This document shows, piece by piece, positions 47,358-56,240 of a DNA stretch of 64,000 bases (position 1 is its first letter; every line of letters starts with the position of its first letter). The stretch comes from DATBDM01 sp034664425. Lineage in GTDB: Bacteria > Actinomycetota > Thermoleophilia > Solirubrobacterales > Solirubrobacteraceae. The stretch covers positions 1 through 64,000 of the forward strand of contig JAXDHR010000037.1 of assembly GCA_034664425.1 (NCBI GenBank), given 5' to 3'. Both the position numbers and the translations under genes were made by a program. The notes under the pieces were generated by a model. It made no database searches. It saw only the letters and a list, made by a program, of their open reading frames with translations, and was not told where the DNA came from.

Positions 47358-48221
47358 GTGCGGATCGCGACCTGGAACGTGAACTCGGTCAAGCAGCGCC
47401 TGCCGCGGCTGCTGCCCTGGCTGGACGAGCGCCGGCCCGACGTGGTCTGCCTGCAGGAGACCAAGCTCGCCGACGACAAGTTCGCCGAGCTGCTCGGCGA
47501 GGAGCTGGCCGCCCGCGGCTACGAGGTCGCCGCCCACGGCGAGGCGGCATGGAACGGCGTGGCGATCCTCTCGCGCGTCGGCCTCGCCGACGTCGTCGCC
47601 GGCATCCCCGGCGGGCCAGGGTTCCCCCACCCCGAGGCGCGTGCCGTGGCCGCGACCTGCGGCGGGATCCGCTTCGTCTCGGTCTACGTCCCCAACGGCC
47701 GCGCGCCTGGCTCCGAGCACTACGCGTACAAGCTCGCCTGGCTCGCGGCGCTGCGCGACATGGTCGCGGCGGGGCTCGACGCGACCGTCGTCCTCGGCGA
47801 CATGAACATCGCCCCCACCGACGCCGACGTGTTCGACCCCGAGGCCTACGCCGGTCACACGCATGTGACGGCGCCGGAGCGCGCCGCGCTGGCCGAGCTG
47901 CGGGCGCTCGGCCTGCACGACGTCGTCCGCGAGCGCTGGCCCGGCGAGCGCGTGTTCAGCTACTGGGACTACCGCGCCGGCATGTTCCACCAGGACCTCG
48001 GGATGCGCATCGACCTGGTCCTCGCGTCGACGCCGGTCGCCGAGCGCGTCCAGGCGGCGTGGATCGACCGCCAGGCGCGCAAGGGCAAGGCGCCGAGCGA
48101 CCACGCGCCCGTGATCGTCGACCTCGACGAGGCGCCCGACGGGGACATCGGCCCCGTCGTGCCGCCGCCCTCGGCGCCCGCCGCGCGCCGGGGCACGAAG
48201 AAGCTGCCGCAGTCACGCTGA
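47358..48221 (+). CDS. xthA: Exodeoxyribonuclease III
   Basis: 287 residues, starting RIATWNVNSVKQRLPRLLPW with the Asn of the active site. The metal-binding Glu is in VVCLQETKLADDKF. SVYVPNGRAPGSEHYAYKLAW has the catalytic Tyr region, VLGDMNIAPTDADV the Asp/Asn pair, and MRIDLVLAS and SDHAPVIVDL the terminal His. It cuts abasic sites and removes 3' blocking groups in base excision repair. GTG 47358 is chosen from the hexamer spacing and the family N-terminus. Its stop is 1 base from the end of the convergent LigD polymerase gene. Confidence 0.93.
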   Translation: MRIATWNVNSVKQRLPRLLPWLDERRPDVVCLQETKLADDKFAELLGEELAARGYEVAAHGEAAWNGVAILSRVGLADVVAGIPGGPGFPHPEARAVAATCGGIRFVSVYVPNGRAPGSEHYAYKLAWLAALRDMVAAGLDATVVLGDMNIAPTDADVFDPEAYAGHTHVTAPERAALAELRALGLHDVVRERWPGERVFSYWDYRAGMFHQDLGMRIDLVLASTPVAERVQAAWIDRQARKGKAPSDHAPVIVDLDEAPDGDIGPVVPPPSAPAARRGTKKLPQSR

Positions 48222-48222
48222 G

Positions 48223-49278
48223 TCAATGAGGCCGGTCGCGGTCGCGCGACGGCTGGACCCGCTTCGGCTCCCCCGGCATCTTCGGGTAGTCGGGCGGATA
48301 CGGCATGTCCTGGAGCCCTTCGCGCTCATAGAGGTCGAGCAGCGGCTGCAGCGAGTGCGCGGCGTCATCGATGCGCGCGTGCAGATCGCCCAGTTCGGCG
48401 AACCGCGCGGGCATGCTCTCGACCGTGAAGTCCTCGGGGGCGACCTCCGGCAGCTCGTCCCAGCGCACGGGCGCCGATACGGGCGCGCCCGGCTTCGGGC
48501 GGATGCTGTATGCCGAGGCGATCGTCCGGTCGCGCGCGTTCTGGTTGTAGTCGACGAAGATGCATTCACCGCGCTCCTCCTTCCACCACTTCGTCGTCAC
48601 CTGGCCCGGGAGCCGCCGCTCGAGCTCGCGGCCGAAGGCGATCGCGGCGTGGCGCACGTCGGTGAACGTCCAGCGCGGCTCGATGCGGACGTAGATGTGG
48701 ATGCCGCGGCCGCCCGAGGTCTTCGGGAAGCCGGTGTAGCCGAGGTCGCCGAGCAGCGCGCGCGCCTCCGCCGCGACGCGCACGGCGTCGGCGAAGTCGG
48801 TGCCCGGCTGGGGATCGAGGTCGAGTCGCAGCTCGTCGGGATGGTCGACGTCGTCTGCGCGCACCGGCCACGGATGGAAGGTGATCGTCCCCATCTGCGC
48901 CGCCCAGCCGACGACCGCCACCTCGCTCGGGCAGATCTCGTCGGCGTGGCGGCCCGAGGGGAACTGGATCCGCGCCGTCCCCACGTAGTCCGGCGCCCCG
49001 CGCGGGATGCGCTTCTGGAAGAACGCGTCGCCGCCGCCCTTCTCGCGCGTGGAGAGCACGATGCCGGGATGCACGCCCTTCGGCCAGCGCTCGAGCGTGG
49101 TCGGCCGCCGTGCGAGCGCGCGCATGATGCCGTCGCCGACGCTGAGGTAGTAGTTGACGACGTCGAGCTTGGTCACCGGACCCGTGTGCTCGGTCGGCGG
49201 GAAGATCACGCGGTCGGGGCTCGACACGCGCAGCTCGCGGCCGCCGGCGTCGACGATCGTGGCGTCGGGCGAGGGCAT
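48223..49278 (-). CDS. ligD: LigD polymerase-domain protein (end-joining primase-polymerase)
   Basis: 351 residues of the archaeo-eukaryotic primase fold. VSSPDRVIFPPTEHTGPVTK and RWPKGVHPGIV are family openings. The catalytic acids are in LRLDLDPQPGTDF (DxD), and TSGGRGIHIYVRIEP and YNQNARDRTIASAYSIRPKPGAPVSAPVRWDEL follow. LigD polymerase adds ribonucleotides or deoxynucleotides at broken ends before ligation. Here it stands alone, with the ligase module 18 kb away and no nuclease module seen. ATG 49278 begins just before the conserved part; a near-consensus TAGAAC lies 7 bases upstream. Confidence 0.91.
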   Translation of the reverse strand: MPSPDATIVDAGGRELRVSSPDRVIFPPTEHTGPVTKLDVVNYYLSVGDGIMRALARRPTTLERWPKGVHPGIVLSTREKGGGDAFFQKRIPRGAPDYVGTARIQFPSGRHADEICPSEVAVVGWAAQMGTITFHPWPVRADDVDHPDELRLDLDPQPGTDFADAVRVAAEARALLGDLGYTGFPKTSGGRGIHIYVRIEPRWTFTDVRHAAIAFGRELERRLPGQVTTKWWKEERGECIFVDYNQNARDRTIASAYSIRPKPGAPVSAPVRWDELPEVAPEDFTVESMPARFAELGDLHARIDDAAHSLQPLLDLYEREGLQDMPYPPDYPKMPGEPKRVQPSRDRDRPH

Positions 49279-49400
49279 GCCAGGAGTTCTACGGCATCTA
49301 CCGCCCAGCAGCCGCGCGCGCATGCGGTCGAGCACGCGCCAGCTACGATCGTCCCCCGGACGACGTCGCGCCGGTCTCCTGGGTATAGGTGGTGCAACCG

Positions 49401-51440
49401 ATGAACTTCCGCAGCCTGTACCAGCACGGCTTCGCGCGTGTCGCGGCGTGCACCGAGCGCGTCGCGATCGCCGACCCGCCGGCCAATGCCGAAGCCGTCC
49501 TGCGCCAGGCGCGCGCCTGCTCCGAGGAGGGCGTGGCGGTCGCCCTGTTCCCCGAGCTGTGCCTCTCGGGCTACTCGATCGAGGACCTGCTGATGCAGGA
49601 CGCCGTCCTCGACGGCGTCGAGGCCGCGCTGCAGAGCGTGGTCGAGGGATCGCGCGACCTGCTGCCGGTGCTGGTCGTCGGCGCGCCGCTGCAACGTCGC
49701 AACCGCATCTACAACTGCGCGCTCGTCATCCACCGCGGCCGCGTGCTGGGCGTCGCCCCGAAGTCCTACCTGCCGACCTACCGCGAGTTCTACGAGCGCC
49801 GCCAGCTCGCCGCGGGCGACGATCAGCGCGGCGAGATCCGCATCGCCGGCGAGGACGTGCCGTTCGGCCCGGACCTGCTGTTCGCCGCTCAGGACGTTCC
49901 CGGGCTGATCATCCACGTCGAGGTCTGCGAGGACCTGTGGGTACCGATCCCTCCGAGCTCCGAGGCCGCGCTGGCGGGAGCGACGCTGCTGCTCAACCTC
50001 TCCGGCAGCCCGATCACCGTCGGTCGCGCCGAGGACCGCAAGCTGCTCTGCCGGGCGCAGTCCTCCCGCTGCCTCGCCGCCTACCTCTACGCGGCCGCCG
50101 GCCAGGGCGAGTCCAGCACGGACCTGTCGTGGGACGGCCAGACGACGATCTACGAGAACGGCGTACTGCTCGCCGAGAGCGACCGCTTCCCAGACGGCGA
50201 CCGGCACTCGGTCGCCGACGTCGACCTCGACCTGCTGCGCCTGGAACGGCTGCGGATGGGGACCTTCGACGACAACCGGCGCACCCACGCCGGGCGCGTC
50301 GAGACGTTCCGGCGCGTCCCGTTCTCGCTCGAGGCGCCGGACCGCGACCTCGGACTGCGCCGGACGGTCGAGCGCTTCCCGTTCGTGCCGAGCGATGTCG
50401 ACCGGCTGGCGCTCGACTGCTACGAGGCCTACAACATCCAGGTCTCGGGCCTCGAGCAGCGCCTGTCGGCGATCGGCGATCCGAAGGTCGTGATCGGGGT
50501 CTCCGGGGGCCTCGACTCGACTCACGCGCTGCTCGTCGCCGCCCGGGCGATGGACCGGGCCGGGCGCCCCCGCGGCGACATCCTGGCGTTCACGCTGCCC
50601 GGGTTCGCGACGGGCGATCAGACGAAGGGGAACGCGCACAAGCTGATGCGCACGCTGGGCGTGACGGCGCAGGAGCTCGACATCACGCCGACGGCACGGC
50701 TGATGCTCGAGGAGATCGACCACCCGTTCGCCAGGGGCGAGCCCGACTACGACGTCACCTTCGAGAACGTGCAGGCCGGCCTGCGCACGGACTACCTGTT
50801 CCGGATCGCCAACCAGCGTGGCGGGATCGTGCTCGGCACCGGCGACCTGTCGGAGCTCTCGCTCGGCTGGGCCACCTACGGAGTCGGCGACCAGATGAGC
50901 CACTACAACGTCAACGGCGGCGTCCCGAAGACGCTCATCCAGCACCTGATCCGCTGGGTGATCAGCTCGCAGCAGTTCGACGACGAGGTCGGCGAGACGC
51001 TCGGCGCGATCCTCGACACCGAGATCAGCCCGGAGCTCGTGCCAGGCGAGGAGCTCCAGTCCACCGAGTCGCAGATCGGCCCCTACGCGCTGCACGACTT
51101 CTCGCTCTTCCACATCCTGCGCTATGGCTTCCGGCCGTCGAAGATCGGCTTCCTCGCCTGGCACGCGTGGCACGACGTCGACGCCGGCGACTGGCCGCCG
51201 AACTTCCCAGCGGCCAAGCGCGCCGCCTACGACCTGGCCGACATCCGGCAGTGGCTCGACGTCTTCTGCCGGCGCTACTTCGCGTTCGCGCAGTTCAAGC
51301 GCTCGGCGCTGCCCAACGGCCCCAAGGTCTCGGCCGGCGGCTCGCTGTCGCCACGCGGCGACTGGCGTGCACCCTCGGACGGCAACGCCGCGGCGTGGCT
51401 GCGCGACCTCGAGCGCTGGGACCCGGACGCCTGGAGCTAG
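49401..51440 (+). CDS. nadE: Glutamine-dependent NAD+ synthetase
   Basis: 679 residues. The N-terminal nitrilase-type glutaminase (about 1-300) has Glu in ALFPELCLSGYSIEDLL, Lys in GVAPKSYLPTYREFYERR and Cys in VEVCEDLWVPIPPSS. The C-terminal synthetase (about 340-679) has the ATP loop IGVSGGLDSTHALL, FATGDQTKGNAHKL and VLGTGDLSELSLGWATYGVGDQMSHYN. It converts nicotinic acid adenine dinucleotide, ATP and glutamine to NAD. ATG 49401 follows AGGTGG; ATG-like upstream starts are weaker. The convergent gene overlapping its end is an isochorismatase-fold enzyme that could be a nicotinamidase. Confidence 0.94.
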   Translation: MNFRSLYQHGFARVAACTERVAIADPPANAEAVLRQARACSEEGVAVALFPELCLSGYSIEDLLMQDAVLDGVEAALQSVVEGSRDLLPVLVVGAPLQRRNRIYNCALVIHRGRVLGVAPKSYLPTYREFYERRQLAAGDDQRGEIRIAGEDVPFGPDLLFAAQDVPGLIIHVEVCEDLWVPIPPSSEAALAGATLLLNLSGSPITVGRAEDRKLLCRAQSSRCLAAYLYAAAGQGESSTDLSWDGQTTIYENGVLLAESDRFPDGDRHSVADVDLDLLRLERLRMGTFDDNRRTHAGRVETFRRVPFSLEAPDRDLGLRRTVERFPFVPSDVDRLALDCYEAYNIQVSGLEQRLSAIGDPKVVIGVSGGLDSTHALLVAARAMDRAGRPRGDILAFTLPGFATGDQTKGNAHKLMRTLGVTAQELDITPTARLMLEEIDHPFARGEPDYDVTFENVQAGLRTDYLFRIANQRGGIVLGTGDLSELSLGWATYGVGDQMSHYNVNGGVPKTLIQHLIRWVISSQQFDDEVGETLGAILDTEISPELVPGEELQSTESQIGPYALHDFSLFHILRYGFRPSKIGFLAWHAWHDVDAGDWPPNFPAAKRAAYDLADIRQWLDVFCRRYFAFAQFKRSALPNGPKVSAGGSLSPRGDWRAPSDGNAAAWLRDLERWDPDAWS

Positions 51441-51994
51441 GGAGCGAGGAGCTCCGGCACGCGCTGGGCGTCGATGATGTTCGCGCTCATGTTGGTCTCC
51501 ATCAGGCGCAGAGCCGCCTCCGCGAGGTCTTCGTGGATGTGGGCGACGGCGTCACGCGGCACGGTCACCTCGAAGTGCCGGATGTACGCGTCGAGCGCCG
51601 AGTAGAGGATGCACTGCTCGGTGACCTGGCCGACGAGGACGAGCTCGGTGACCTCGAACTCGCGCAGCAGGTACTCGAGCTGCGTCGAGTAGAACACCGA
51701 GTGGCGCGCCTTGACCAGGAACGGGACCTCGCTCGGCGGCCTGATCGGCTCCACGAGCGACGGATCGCCCGCGAGGGCCCACTCGGTGAGCTTGCTGCGC
51801 CCCGCCGTCCAGTCGCCATGGTTGTCGTTGACGTAGACGACCGGGGCGCCCGCCCCGCGCGCGCTCTCGATCATGTCCGCGATCACCGGGACGACGCCGC
51901 GTGCCGATTCCTTCAGCCGGTCTGCATCGGGATGCTCGTAGCGGTTGAGCATGTCGACGACGATCAGCGCTGCCTTGGAGGAGCCGTTGTTCAT
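51437..51994 (-). CDS. Isochorismatase-family hydrolase
   Basis: 185 residues. The Asp-Lys-Cys triad is in ALIVVDMLNRY (Asp), PFLVKARHSVFYSTQ (Lys) and GQVTEQCILYSALDAY (Cys). It hydrolyses an amide or ester, as in nicotinamidase or isochorismatase. It converges on nadE with a 4-base overlap. The position suggests but does not prove a nicotinamidase role in the NAD cycle. The conserved metal-binding His of PncA was not obvious. TAGGCC lies 6 bases before the ATG. Confidence 0.88.
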   Translation of the reverse strand: MNNGSSKAALIVVDMLNRYEHPDADRLKESARGVVPVIADMIESARGAGAPVVYVNDNHGDWTAGRSKLTEWALAGDPSLVEPIRPPSEVPFLVKARHSVFYSTQLEYLLREFEVTELVLVGQVTEQCILYSALDAYIRHFEVTVPRDAVAHIHEDLAEAALRLMETNMSANIIDAQRVPELLAP

Positions 51995-52171
51995 GTCCCC
52001 GGCCTACCCGGGAAGCGCCCGCGCATCGCAGCGGTCCGCTCGCGCCGAGGCGAGGCCGTGCCTGACCGGGCGCGTCTGCGGACAGTGCTGCGACATCGAT
52101 CGTTTCGGTGGCGGCGACGGTGGTGACCCCAAACGAAGACGCCCGATCACTGCAAGGGGAGGCACCTCCAC

Positions 52172-52564
52172 ATGAGTCGGAAAGCGGCCATCACGGTGCA
52201 GCGCTCGCGCGAGGACGTGCAGCAGCTGTGGGCCAGCTCGCAATACCGGCCGTCGTACATCGACGGCGCGGACGCGGCGGTCACGTTCAAGGACGCGCCC
52301 GGCGATCGCGGCACGGAGATCCACGTCGACCTCACGCACGGCGCCCCGGGCGGCAAGCTCGGCGACGTCGTCCAGAACCTGGTCGGGAGCGCGCCGCTAC
52401 CGAAGGTCAAGGACGATCTGCGCCGCTTCAAGCAGCACGTCGAGACCGGCGAGATCCCCCGCTCGGACGGCACTCCCGAGGGTGAGCTGGCCGAGCGCAA
52501 GCTCAAGCAGCGCCCGGCGCAGCCGCTGGCGGAGTCCGAACTGGAGAAGGCGGGCGTGCGATGA
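52172..52564 (+). CDS. SRPBCC (START-like) family protein
   Basis: 130 residues. MSRKAAITVQRSREDVQQLWASSQYRP and VTFKDAPGDRGTEIHVDL are the helix-grip fold of SRPBCC proteins. The C-terminus (DDLRRFKQHVETGEI) matches the group that sits beside zinc alcohol dehydrogenases in Actinobacteria. AAGGGGAGG lies before the ATG. Its ATGA overlap with the dehydrogenase points to a shared role, perhaps a ligand carrier or accessory protein. No enzymatic residues are recognised. Confidence 0.85.
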   Translation: MSRKAAITVQRSREDVQQLWASSQYRPSYIDGADAAVTFKDAPGDRGTEIHVDLTHGAPGGKLGDVVQNLVGSAPLPKVKDDLRRFKQHVETGEIPRSDGTPEGELAERKLKQRPAQPLAESELEKAGVR

Positions 52565-53739
52565 GGGCGAACGTGTGGTCCGGCCGCAACACGGTCCAGG
52601 TCGAGAACGTCCCCGACCCGAGGATCCTCAACGAGCGCGACGCCATCGTGCGGATCACCTCGACGGCGATCTGCGGCTCCGACCTGCATCTCTACGACGG
52701 CTACGTGCCGACGATGAAGCACGGCGACATCCTCGGCCACGAGTTCATGGGCGAGGTCGTCGAGACCGGACGCGGGGTCGCGAACCTCTCGGTCGGCGAC
52801 CGCGTCGTCGTCCCGTTCCCGATCGCCTGCGGCAGCTGCTGGGCCTGCAAGCACGAGCTCTATTCGGTGTGCGAGAACTCGAACCCGAACGCGGGCATGG
52901 CGGAGAAGATGTTCGGCCACCCGACGGCCGGCATCTTCGGCTATTCGCACCTGACCGGCGGCTACGCCGGCGGCCAGGCCGAGTACGCGCGCGTCCCGTT
53001 CGCCGACGTCGGCCCGATCAAGATCGAGGACGACCTCACCGACGAGCAGGTGCTGTTCCTGTCGGACATCTTCCCGACCGGCTACATGGGCGCCGAGTTC
53101 TGCGAGATCACCGGCGGCGAGTCGATCGCCGTCTTCGGCGCGGGACCGGTGGGTCAGTTCGCGATCGCGAGCGCCGTCATGCTCGGGGCCGAGCAGGTGA
53201 TCGCCATCGACCAGTACGACTACCGCCTGCAGATGGCGGTCAACAAGGCCGGAGCGACCGACATCATCGACTTTGGCCAGAACCCCGACATCGTCGAGCA
53301 GCTCAAGGAGCTGACCGGCGGCCGCGGCCCCGACGCCGTCATCGACGCGGTCGGGATGGAGGCCGCGCACGGCCACGGTGCGCTGCACACCTTCGACCGC
53401 GTCAAGCAGGCCACGCGCTCCGAGAGCGACCGCGGCCACGCGCTGCGCGACGCGATCCTCGCCTGCCGCCCCGGCGGCATCGTGTCGGTGATCGGCGTCT
53501 ACGGCGGGCTCATGGACAAGTTCCCCTCCGGCGCGTTCATGAACAAGGGCCTGACCATGAAGACCGGCCAGTGCCACGTCCAGCGCTATACGCAACCGCT
53601 CTACGAGCGCATCCGCAACGGCGACATCGACCCCAGCTTCGTGGTCACGCACCGGCTCGAGCTCGGCATGGCCCCGGACGCCTACGAGACCTTCAAGCAC
53701 AAGCAGGACGAGTGCGTGAAGGTCGTCCTCAAGCCCTGA
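52561..53739 (+). CDS. Zinc-dependent alcohol dehydrogenase (formaldehyde dehydrogenase-like)
   Basis: 392 residues. The catalytic zinc region is AICGSDLHLYDGYVP with Cys, and GHEFMGEVVETGRG with His-Glu. The structural zinc uses IACGSCWACKHELYSVCENSN (Cys cluster). The coenzyme loop is VFGAGPVGQFAIASAVMLGA. It resembles glutathione-independent formaldehyde dehydrogenases (FdhA type) by its long insert around KMFGHPTAGIFGYSHLTGGYAGGQAEY. It oxidises an alcohol or aldehyde hydrate with NAD. It is coupled to the SRPBCC gene upstream and followed by a membrane protein. Confidence 0.92.
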   Translation: MRANVWSGRNTVQVENVPDPRILNERDAIVRITSTAICGSDLHLYDGYVPTMKHGDILGHEFMGEVVETGRGVANLSVGDRVVVPFPIACGSCWACKHELYSVCENSNPNAGMAEKMFGHPTAGIFGYSHLTGGYAGGQAEYARVPFADVGPIKIEDDLTDEQVLFLSDIFPTGYMGAEFCEITGGESIAVFGAGPVGQFAIASAVMLGAEQVIAIDQYDYRLQMAVNKAGATDIIDFGQNPDIVEQLKELTGGRGPDAVIDAVGMEAAHGHGALHTFDRVKQATRSESDRGHALRDAILACRPGGIVSVIGVYGGLMDKFPSGAFMNKGLTMKTGQCHVQRYTQPLYERIRNGDIDPSFVVTHRLELGMAPDAYETFKHKQDECVKVVLKP

Positions 53740-53753
53740 AAGGAACCGACCCC

Positions 53754-54239
53754 ATGCCGTTCCCACGACCCGTCGACTCGACACTGCACGGCGTCGTCGA
53801 CTACAGCGCGGGCGCCTTCCTGCTGACCGCGTTCCCGCGCCTGGCGGGCGTCGAAGGCACCCGCTCCGCCCGTCAGGTGCGCACGTCGGCGGGAATCCAC
53901 GCCGGCTACAGCACCCTGACCAGGTACCCGCTCGGAATCGTCAAGCTGATCCCGTTCCGGGCGCACCTCGCGCTCGACGCCGTCGGAGCGATCGCGCTGG
54001 CGGCCACGCCGTTCGTCACCGGGCAGTACAAGCGCGGCCCGCGCCAGTGGGTGCCCCAGGTCGGCCTGTGCCTGTTCGAGCTCGCGTCGCTGGCGATCAC
54101 CGATCCGACCGGGCGCGGCGACTTCCACGGCGACGTCCAGGCCGTCCACTCGGCCAACATGGAGGACCCGCGGCGCAAGATCCACGACGGCCCGCGCGCG
54201 GTGCGGCCGGCGGCCGCGAAGGCAGGCAGTCCCGCATGA
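53754..54239 (+). CDS. Membrane hypothetical protein
   Basis: 161 residues, three or four hydrophobic helices (VVDYSAGAFLLTAFPRL; FRAHLALDAVGAIALAATPF; VGLCLFELASLAITDPTG). Loops carry many charged residues, and a hydrophilic C-terminal tail ends RRKIHDGPRAVRPA. AAAGGAACCGACCCC gives a ribosome site before the ATG. The gene follows the alcohol dehydrogenase by 14 bases and overlaps the next membrane gene (ATGA). The family is unknown to me. Confidence 0.85.
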   Translation: MPFPRPVDSTLHGVVDYSAGAFLLTAFPRLAGVEGTRSARQVRTSAGIHAGYSTLTRYPLGIVKLIPFRAHLALDAVGAIALAATPFVTGQYKRGPRQWVPQVGLCLFELASLAITDPTGRGDFHGDVQAVHSANMEDPRRKIHDGPRAVRPAAAKAGSPA

Positions 54240-54757
54240 CCCGCTGGCCGCCCATCCTGTGGCTGTGCATCGCGGTCGGGAGCCTGCTCCTGCTGATCGG
54301 CTACAACGGGGCGGACACCAACCCGCAGGCGCTCGTCCCGGGGATCGTGCTGATCGTCGCGGGCGCCGCGGGGTCGGTGTGGCTGGCGTTCGGCCGCTGG
54401 GGTCACCGGCCCCGGAACCCGGGCGTGGCCTGGCTCGTCCCGGCCACGGTCGCGTTCTACATCCTCTGCGTGATCGCGGCATCGGTCGCGGGCGGCACGT
54501 ACGCGGTCGCCGCGATCGTCGCCGGCCTGATCCCGTTCACCGCGGCGACGCTGGTCACCGCGACCAACCGGTCGAAGACGGTCGGCGACGGCGGGCGCAT
54601 GCGCGACACGACCCCCGAGGCCCCCGATGACCCGTTCCCGGGCATCGGCGCCGACGACGAGACGCCGCTGGGCGACACCCCCGAGCACTCCGATGCCGAG
54701 CGGATCGCCCAGCCCGGCCGCCGCTTCCAGCGGAGAAGCCGTACCCCGGCCGGCTGA
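54236..54757 (+). CDS. Membrane hypothetical protein
   Basis: 173 residues with four helices in two hairpins (WPPILWLCIAVGSLLLLIG; ALVPGIVLIVAGAAGSVWLAF; AWLVPATVAFYILCVIAASVA; YAVAAIVAGLIPFTAATLV). A hydrophilic acidic C-terminal tail of about 55 residues ends RRFQRRSRTPAG. It overlaps the gene before it (ATGA) and is 2 bases from the DUF1345 gene, so all three membrane genes are one operon. No family is recognised. Confidence 0.83.
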   Translation: MTRWPPILWLCIAVGSLLLLIGYNGADTNPQALVPGIVLIVAGAAGSVWLAFGRWGHRPRNPGVAWLVPATVAFYILCVIAASVAGGTYAVAAIVAGLIPFTAATLVTATNRSKTVGDGGRMRDTTPEAPDDPFPGIGADDETPLGDTPEHSDAERIAQPGRRFQRRSRTPAG

Positions 54758-54759
54758 CC

Positions 54760-55419
54760 GTGCGGGTCGCGTCGCTCGCCCGCGAGCCGGCGGCCGCCGA
54801 GGCCGTCCTCTCCGCGCGCCGGGCGCTGACCGCGCTCGGCGCCGGGGCGGTGGTCGGGGTGCTCGCGGCGCTGCTCGGTGCGCCTGACCTCGGCCCGGTG
54901 ATCGCGTGGGTGGTCGCCGCCGGGCTGGCCCTGCTGTGGGCGTGGCGGCTGATCTGGCCCCTCGACCATGCCGGTACGAGGCGGCTGGCCGAGTACGAGA
55001 GCGCGTCGCGCACGACCGACGCCGCGGTGCTCATCGCGTCGGTGATCAGCGTCGGCGCGGTCGCGCTCGCGCTCGTCACGTCGAGCAGCGGCGGCGCCGG
55101 CGTGGCGGTCGCGCTGCTCAGCGTCGTCTCGGCGGTGCTGTCCTGGTGCCTGGTCAACACCGTCTTCGCGCTCAAGTACGCGCGCGAGTACTACCTCGGT
55201 ACGAACGGCGGCATCGACTTCCGGCCGGGCGAGGAGCCCGCGTACGCCGACTTCGCCTATCTGGCGTTCACCATCGGCATGGCGTTCGCCGTCTCGGACA
55301 CCGAGCTCGCGAGCACGCAGCTGCGCAGGATCGCCCTCGGGCACGCATTGATCTCCTACGCGTTCGGCACCGGCATCCTCGCCGTGGCGATCAACGTCGT
55401 CACCAACCTGTCGGGCTGA
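54760..55419 (+). CDS. DUF1345 membrane protein
   Basis: 219 residues and about five helices. The family signature is the region around helix 4: LSWCLVNTVFALKYAREYY followed by FRPGEEPAYADFAYLAFTIGMAFAVSDTELA. DUF1345 proteins are uncharacterised integral membrane proteins. The gene begins at GTG 54760 and follows the previous gene by 2 bases. Its end overlaps the convergent membrane protein gene by 20 bases. Confidence 0.9.
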   Translation: MRVASLAREPAAAEAVLSARRALTALGAGAVVGVLAALLGAPDLGPVIAWVVAAGLALLWAWRLIWPLDHAGTRRLAEYESASRTTDAAVLIASVISVGAVALALVTSSSGGAGVAVALLSVVSAVLSWCLVNTVFALKYAREYYLGTNGGIDFRPGEEPAYADFAYLAFTIGMAFAVSDTELASTQLRRIALGHALISYAFGTGILAVAINVVTNLSG

Positions 55420-56191
55420 TTGCCGGGGCCGCTGCGGGGCGCGACGCGGTCAGCGTCATGCCGTGCGCCGCGAGGGTGCCGGCGACGGCGAGCGCGAAGG
55501 CGGCCGCGATCCCCGCCGGGACGACGAGCGCTCCGACGATCGCGCAGAAGGCCACGAAGCCGGCCATGCCGCGCAGCATGCCGCGCAGGAGCTCCGCCGC
55601 CGCCGCTCCGCCGCTGCGCGTGTGCGTGAACGCCGCGAGGATGCTGGCCAGCACAGGCAGCGCCGCGAGAACGCCGCCCGGCCCGGGCCCGAGGTGCTCG
55701 GCCGCCGAGCCCAGCCCGAGGATCAGCGCGGCGGTGAGCCCCATGCGCAGCGCGAGGTCGGCGTGCGAGCAGCTCGACGCCGTGACCGTCACGCCCGCCG
55801 CGGGCAGCCCCCGGTAGGCCAGGGCGAGCGAGCCGACCGCGATCACGAGCCCCAGCGCCAAGCCGGTACCCGTCATGCTCGCGAGGGCGCCGACCGCGGC
55901 GGCGGAGAGCCACCCGACCGCCAGGCTCGCCGGCCACGACCAGCGGCCGGCGGCCCGACCGTACGTGAGCGCGAAGGCGCTCAGCGCCGCGAGGCCGGCG
56001 AGCGTGCCGGCGGCGACGTCCGCGGCGGCTGAGGCGCCCTGGCGCCGCGCCGCGACGAGCAGCACGGGGCCGACGATCGCGGGCAGCGCGCTGACGACGC
56101 CGCCGGCGCCGGTCCCCCAGCGCCCGCCGGCGAGCGTCGCGGCCGCCACGAGCAGGGGTCCCAGGACGAGCTGGATGACGAGGTCCAACAC
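55400..56191 (-). CDS. Membrane hypothetical protein (about eight helices)
   Basis: 263 residues from GTG 56191; GTG 56218 is an alternative with a better ribosome site. The chain is almost wholly hydrophobic: LDLVIQLVLGPLLVAAATLAG, then VVSALPAIVGPVLLVA repeated later as VLAALPVLASILAAFTHTRS. The two halves look like an internal repeat, each with a short PxxxGP-type helix. The DxGPGPGGVLAALP block and FTHTRSGG suggest a transporter-like fold. I do not recognise a family. A longer frame upstream is noncoding and overlaps the Asp/His-rich gene. Confidence 0.78.
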   Translation of the reverse strand: MLDLVIQLVLGPLLVAAATLAGGRWGTGAGGVVSALPAIVGPVLLVAARRQGASAAADVAAGTLAGLAALSAFALTYGRAAGRWSWPASLAVGWLSAAAVGALASMTGTGLALGLVIAVGSLALAYRGLPAAGVTVTASSCSHADLALRMGLTAALILGLGSAAEHLGPGPGGVLAALPVLASILAAFTHTRSGGAAAAELLRGMLRGMAGFVAFCAIVGALVVPAGIAAAFALAVAGTLAAHGMTLTASRPAAAPAISPTGW

Positions 56192-56240
56192 CCGTCGCGA
56201 GGGTAGCGGCGAGCGCACGGCTCGCCGCCACCCGGAGGGC

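Noticed and set aside
52100..52171. SigB-like promoter (GTTTCG and GGTGAC) before the SRPBCC gene
   Set aside because: The spacing and second hexamer do not match GTTT-N14-16-GGGTA well enough to claim it.
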